NCBI RefSeq assembly: GCF_013032005.1
Contig: NZ_WQBE01000001.1
Span: 310,001 to 374,000 of the forward strand
From: Ruegeria atlantica
GTDB lineage: Bacteria > Pseudomonadota > Alphaproteobacteria > Rhodobacterales > Rhodobacteraceae
DNA length: 64,000 nt
Direction of reading: 5' to 3'
Part shown: positions 60,676 through 64,000 of the stretch, one piece after another
Numbering within the stretch: the stretch's first letter is position 1
Layout: each line of letters begins with the position of its first letter
The notes under the pieces: model-generated
Told to the model about the DNA's origin: nothing
What the model saw: only the letters and a program-made list of their open reading frames with translations
Database searches by the model: none
Position numbers and translations under genes: made by a program

Positions 60676-61599
60676 ATGAATTTTACCCTTAGACAGCTGA
60701 AATACTTCAGTGCAGTCGCAGAACAGCGCAATTTCGGTCGGGCCGCCCAGGTGTGCCACGTGTCTCAGCCCGCCTTGTCCGTGCAGATCAAGGCGTTAGA
60801 GGACAGTTTGGGCGGTCCGCTTTTCGAACGTCAGGCGCGTGATATTCTGCTGACCCCGCTAGGGCGCGACGTGCTGGATCATGCGCGTCAGGTTCTTGGA
60901 GCGGCGGACAGGTTAGATCAGTTTGCCAAGGATCGCTCTGGGGGGCACAGGTCGTTGGCGATCGGGATCATCCCAACGATCGCGCCGTATTTACTGCCGG
61001 GTGTGCTGGCTGGGTTGCGATCGTCCGATGTGTCGTTGCGCGTGCAGGTGCGCGAAGCTAGAACTGAGCGTTTGCTGACTATGCTGCGCGCCGGGGAAAT
61101 CGACGCCGGCGTCATGGCTTTGCCCGCCGGTGGGAGTGAGTTGTTCGAACTGCCTCTGTTTCAGGATCGCTTCCTGTTGGCTGGCAGCTCAGCGCGCTTG
61201 AAGGGCATGGTCCCCAACCCCGAAGCATTACGGCCGCTGGACCTGCAGACCGCGCAACTGATGTTGCTTGATGACGGTCACTGTCTGACCGATCAGGCGC
61301 TTGAGGTCTGCGGTCGGGATCGAAGCAGCGGCCTGATCAATATGGGTGCGTCATCGCTTGCGACGTTGTCACGATTGGTGGCTGAGGGGTTTGGTCTGAC
61401 TCTCATGCCCGAACTGGCCGCGCGCGCGGAATCTGACGCCGTTCCCGGATTGAAACTGCTGCGCTTTGGGACGCCGCAACCGGCGCGGACGGTTGGTCTG
61501 GTCCGGCGTGCATCGACTGTGGGGGAGGATTGGTTCGACGGTCTGGCTCAGGTCATCCGCCAAGTCGGAGAGGACATCGTCACCGCAACACGCGCCTGA
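60676..61599 (+). CDS. oxyR: OxyR, hydrogen peroxide-inducible LysR activator
   Basis: The 307-residue LysR protein starts TLRQLKYFSAVAEQRNFGRA with the HTH AAQVCHVSQPALSVQIKALE. In the effector domain LLDDGHCLTDQALEVCGRD has Cys203 and Cys212, nine residues apart and in the same context as the redox pair Cys199/Cys208 of E. coli OxyR, so disulfide sensing of peroxide is well supported. It lies 52 bases after the DUF6456 gene and converges on a peroxiredoxin gene, a likely OxyR target. Confidence 0.93.
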   Translation: MNFTLRQLKYFSAVAEQRNFGRAAQVCHVSQPALSVQIKALEDSLGGPLFERQARDILLTPLGRDVLDHARQVLGAADRLDQFAKDRSGGHRSLAIGIIPTIAPYLLPGVLAGLRSSDVSLRVQVREARTERLLTMLRAGEIDAGVMALPAGGSELFELPLFQDRFLLAGSSARLKGMVPNPEALRPLDLQTAQLMLLDDGHCLTDQALEVCGRDRSSGLINMGASSLATLSRLVAEGFGLTLMPELAARAESDAVPGLKLLRFGTPQPARTVGLVRRASTVGEDWFDGLAQVIRQVGEDIVTATRA

Positions 61600-61609
61600 A
61601 ATGAAAAGA

Positions 61610-61626
61610 CCCGCCATGGGCGGGCC
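61610..61626. terminator. Bidirectional terminator between oxyR and the peroxiredoxin gene
   Basis: CCCGCC and GGCGGG form a short GC-rich hairpin in the 50-base gap between two convergent genes. Flanking sequences are CCTTTGCTTTG on the plus side and TCTTTTC on the minus side, so T-tracts are present but interrupted. Confidence 0.6.
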
Positions 61627-61649
61627 TTTGCTTTGATTTAGCGCGAAGC

Positions 61650-62198
61650 TTAGGCCAGTGCGGGCTCTTTGGCTTCGTTCAGGTGCTTTTTAAGGTTGTC
61701 CGGGGACGACACGCCATAGGGGTCTTCGGGGCAGTTATCCATCAGGCCGGGCTCTTCGAACCATGCCTCAACCACACCGTCATTGACGATGGCGGCATAG
61801 CGCCACGAGCGCATGCCGAAACCCAGATTGTCCTTGTCGACCAGCATGCCCATCTTGCGAGTGAACTCTCCAGATCCGTCTGGAATGACCTTGACGTTTT
61901 CCAGACCTTGGTCCTGTGCCCATTTGTTCATGACAAAGCTGTCATTCACTGACATGCAATAGATGTCGTCGATGCCTTTTTCCTTGAATTCGGCATAGCC
62001 GTTTTCAAACCCGGGCAGTTGGTAGGTCGAACAGGTGGGGGTGAATGCACCGGGCAACGAGAACAGGATCACCCGTTTACCGGCAAAGTAATCTGCAGTG
62101 GTTTTGTCTTCCCAACGGAACGGGTTGGGGCCTTCGACAGCCTCGTCACGGACGCGGGTGTGAAAGGTTACGTCAGGCAGTTTAGTACCGGATTTCAT
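61650..62198 (-). CDS. Peroxiredoxin (Prx5-type)
   Basis: The start is ATG 62198, after CAGGAAA; an ATG seven codons upstream has no good ribosome site. The 182-residue protein has the peroxidatic Cys56 in SLPGAFTPTCSTYQLPGF, the Prx5/AhpE-like active site, followed by CMSVNDSFVMNKWAQDQ and GMRSWRYAAIVNDG, both typical of glutathione- or glutaredoxin-dependent Prx5. A second cysteine (MDNCPEDPYG) lies near the C-terminus. It reduces hydroperoxides in the cytosol. It is convergent with oxyR, fitting a peroxide-defence pair. Confidence 0.93.
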   Translation of the reverse strand: MKSGTKLPDVTFHTRVRDEAVEGPNPFRWEDKTTADYFAGKRVILFSLPGAFTPTCSTYQLPGFENGYAEFKEKGIDDIYCMSVNDSFVMNKWAQDQGLENVKVIPDGSGEFTRKMGMLVDKDNLGFGMRSWRYAAIVNDGVVEAWFEEPGLMDNCPEDPYGVSSPDNLKKHLNEAKEPALA

Positions 62199-62462
62199 GC
62201 TCAATTTCCTGTGATTCATCTGTGAACTGCCGAAGATTTAAAACAGTTCTAAATTGGCTTCAACGTGATTGTTGCTGCGAACGCGAATTCTTGTGAAGTC
62301 CTCAAAGCGTGCTGTTTTCAATAAATCTTTGTCGGGATTTGCTGGGTGCTCTTCTGCAATTGCATAGTGCGCTGTTATGGCAGCTATGCATGGGTGGCGT
62401 AGCTAACCGCTGCAGTTTATATTATGTCGAAGCAAAATGACCCAAAGTCAGGAAAGCAAACC

Positions 62463-63413
62463 GTGCGTGATCTGAAGATCCCCGAACAACGTCATCCCGA
62501 AAAGGCGCATCGTCAGGACAATGCGCAACCGAAAAAGCCGAAGTGGATTCGCGTAAAGGCACCCGGTGGTAAGGGCTATGCCGAAACTCACAAAATCATG
62601 CGCGAGAACAATCTGGTTACTGTCTGCGAAGAGGCCGGGTGTCCGAACGTGGGCGAATGCTGGAGCCAGGGCCACGCCACCATGATGATCATGGGCGAGA
62701 TCTGTACCCGCGGCTGTACATTCTGCAACATTGCAACCGGCCGCCCAGATGATCTGGACGCGTTTGAGCCCGGACGCGTGGCACACGCCGTGCAGAAACT
62801 GGGGCTGAACCACGTGGTCATAACGTCCGTAGACCGCGATGACCTGACCGACGGTGGGGCGGAACATTTCGCGCAGACCATTCGCGCCGTACGGCACCGT
62901 TCGCCCAAGACAACGATCGAAATTCTGACGCCTGATTTTCTGAAATGTGACCCCTCGGTTCTGGAAGTTGTCGTCGAAGCCAAGCCGGACGTGTTCAACC
63001 ACAACCTTGAAACCGTCCCGGGTCTGTATCCCGAAGTACGCCCCGGTGCGCGCTATTTCCATTCGCTGCGCCTATTGCAGCGGGTCAAAGAAATGGACCC
63101 TTCGATTTTCACTAAATCGGGCATCATGGTCGGTCTGGGGGAAGACGAACAGCAGGTCCGGCAAGTCATGGATGACATGCGCGCCGCTGACATCGATTTC
63201 CTGACCATCGGCCAATACCTGCAGCCCACGCCGAAACACCATGGCGTCGACCGCTTTGTCACGCCGGAAGAGTTCGCATCTTATGAGAAAGCAGCCTTTG
63301 GCAAGGGCTTCCTGATGGTTTCCGCAACGCCTCTGACCCGGTCGTCTTACCACGCGGGCGACGATTTTGCCCGCCTGCGCGATGCACGCCAGAAGAAGTT
63401 AGAGCAAGGGTGA
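62463..63413 (+). CDS. lipA: Lipoyl synthase
   Basis: The start is GTG 62463, preceded by AGGAAAG and giving the family-typical [18 protein letters not shown]-terminus and 316 residues. An ATG at 62424 would add 13 residues. LipA inserts two sulfurs into octanoyl groups on lipoyl domains. The auxiliary cluster cysteines are Cys55, Cys60 and Cys66 ([12 protein letters not shown]), and the radical SAM cluster cysteines are Cys81, Cys85 and Cys88 (CTRGCTFC). Conserved [17 protein letters not shown] and [16 protein letters not shown] follow. Its stop overlaps the GTG start of the M20 gene. Confidence 0.97.
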   Translation: MRDLKIPEQRHPEKAHRQDNAQPKKPKWIRVKAPGGKGYAETHKIMRENNLVTVCEEAGCPNVGECWSQGHATMMIMGEICTRGCTFCNIATGRPDDLDAFEPGRVAHAVQKLGLNHVVITSVDRDDLTDGGAEHFAQTIRAVRHRSPKTTIEILTPDFLKCDPSVLEVVVEAKPDVFNHNLETVPGLYPEVRPGARYFHSLRLLQRVKEMDPSIFTKSGIMVGLGEDEQQVRQVMDDMRAADIDFLTIGQYLQPTPKHHGVDRFVTPEEFASYEKAAFGKGFLMVSATPLTRSSYHAGDDFARLRDARQKKLEQG

Positions 63414-64000
63414 CACCTGACACACGCGCGCAGCTTACACGCCTTCGTCACGAACTGCACCAATCTCCGGAACTTTCGGGCCAAGAAGAGTTGACGGCCG
63501 CTCGGATCGCGGACGAATTGCGGGCCCGTGGCGCAGATCAGGTTTTGACGGGAATCGGTGGGCACGGCGTGGCGGGTGTGTTCGACAGCGGGCAGGCCGG
63601 GCCGACAGTTGCCATTCGATGCGAGCTTGATGGTTTGCCTATTCAAGAGCAGTCCGAAGCAGCCTATGCTTCACGCATTTCGGGCAAGGGGCATCTGTGT
63701 GGGCATGACGGGCATATGGTGATGGTTCTGGGTGTCGCAGACCATCTGAACCAGTATCGTCCTCAGCTAGGCCGGGTGGTTTTGATCTTCCAACCCGCTG
63801 AAGAAACCGGGCAGGGGGCCATTGCCTACCGGGCCGACCCCAAGTTTTCCGAGATCGCGCCGGATTATGTGTTTTCCCTGCACAATCTGCCGGGGCTACC
63901 ATTGGGTGATGTGCAGTTGTGCGAAGGACCAGCGAACTGCGCGTCTCGCGGGATGAAGGTTGTTCTGTCGGGCAAGACCTCGCATGCGGCGGCGCCGCAG
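63410..64000 (+). CDS. M20 family amidohydrolase (partial, N-terminal part)
   Basis: GTG 63410 overlaps the lipA stop (GTGA), and the frame is open to the window end, giving 197 residues. The pattern is that of hippurate/N-acyl-amino-acid amidohydrolases: [48 protein letters not shown] with metal cysteine and histidines, [11 protein letters not shown] with the catalytic glutamates, and [12 protein letters not shown]. The dimerisation domain begins at [16 protein letters not shown] before the cut. The substrate is unknown; coupling to lipA is probably only positional. Confidence 0.88.
   Translation, partial: MTPDTRAQLTRLRHELHQSPELSGQEELTAARIADELRARGADQVLTGIGGHGVAGVFDSGQAGPTVAIRCELDGLPIQEQSEAAYASRISGKGHLCGHDGHMVMVLGVADHLNQYRPQLGRVVLIFQPAEETGQGAIAYRADPKFSEIAPDYVFSLHNLPGLPLGDVQLCEGPANCASRGMKVVLSGKTSHAAAPQ

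Noticed and set aside
1-64000. CRISPR arrays, insertion sequences, rRNA genes
   Set aside because: No regularly spaced repeats, no transposase-like proteins with terminal inverted repeats and no rRNA-like sequence were found.

Overview
The window is one ordinary chromosomal stretch of a marine alphaproteobacterium of the Roseobacter group (Rhodobacteraceae). The evidence is the trgA-trgB-cysK block, the paired DUF6477/DUF6456 genes, tetrameric sarcosine oxidase, creatinase, an MttB homologue and many close relatives of roseobacter proteins. Both ends are cut: an aminotransferase tail at 1-198 and an M20 amidohydrolase start at 63410-64000. I see no insertion sequence, phage or CRISPR array.

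Layout. 1-8088 (+): photolyase, cyclopropane fatty acid synthase, trgA, trgB, cysK and a large MscS channel. 8179-8268: tRNA-Ser(GGA). 8319-15870: an accessory block with a radical SAM protein (-), then (+) a one-pass membrane protein carrying a 90-residue tandem repeat, a small secreted protein, a GT4-like glycosyltransferase, a large protein with a MurG-like C-terminal half, and an unknown 158-residue protein. This is the least explained region. 15911-20683: an SDR protein with a broken active site, two LysR regulators, a YrbL-like protein, a small membrane protein and a GlxA-type AraC regulator.

20692-44174 is a catabolic region for N-methylated and osmolyte-type nitrogen compounds. It holds soxBDAG (-), whose delta subunit has lost its zinc ligands. 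Next comes a LysR regulator divergent from a six-gene operon (DUF1185, alpha/beta hydrolase, flavin reductase, luciferase-like monooxygenase, aldehyde dehydrogenase, DUF1989) that matches the trigonelline (tgn) and homarine (hom) ring-opening clusters. Then an M20 deacetylase and a DoeA-type ectoine hydrolase (-) stand opposite a (+) block: PLP lyase, second M24 enzyme, Asp/Glu racemase-like protein, polyamine-type ABC transporter and creatinase. Creatinase makes sarcosine, which sarcosine oxidase could demethylate, so the two ends of the region can be joined into one pathway.

44309-64000 is mostly core: GT25 glycosyltransferase; a truncated haemoglobin translationally coupled to a PAS-linked adenylate cyclase; TetR; ppk2; a hydrolase; metA (acetyl-CoA type by residue 111); a P-loop protein; two outer-membrane proteins, each with a terminator; an EamA transporter; guaA; a GNAT; an MttB homologue; DUF6477; a DUF6456 HTH protein that is probably the gene-transfer-agent activator GafA, with CtrA-like sites; oxyR convergent with a peroxiredoxin; lipA; and the M20 amidohydrolase. 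Start codons were adjusted by hand where a Shine-Dalgarno sequence or an ATGA overlap favoured one choice. Family and function assignments are from memory of family sequences, not from searches.
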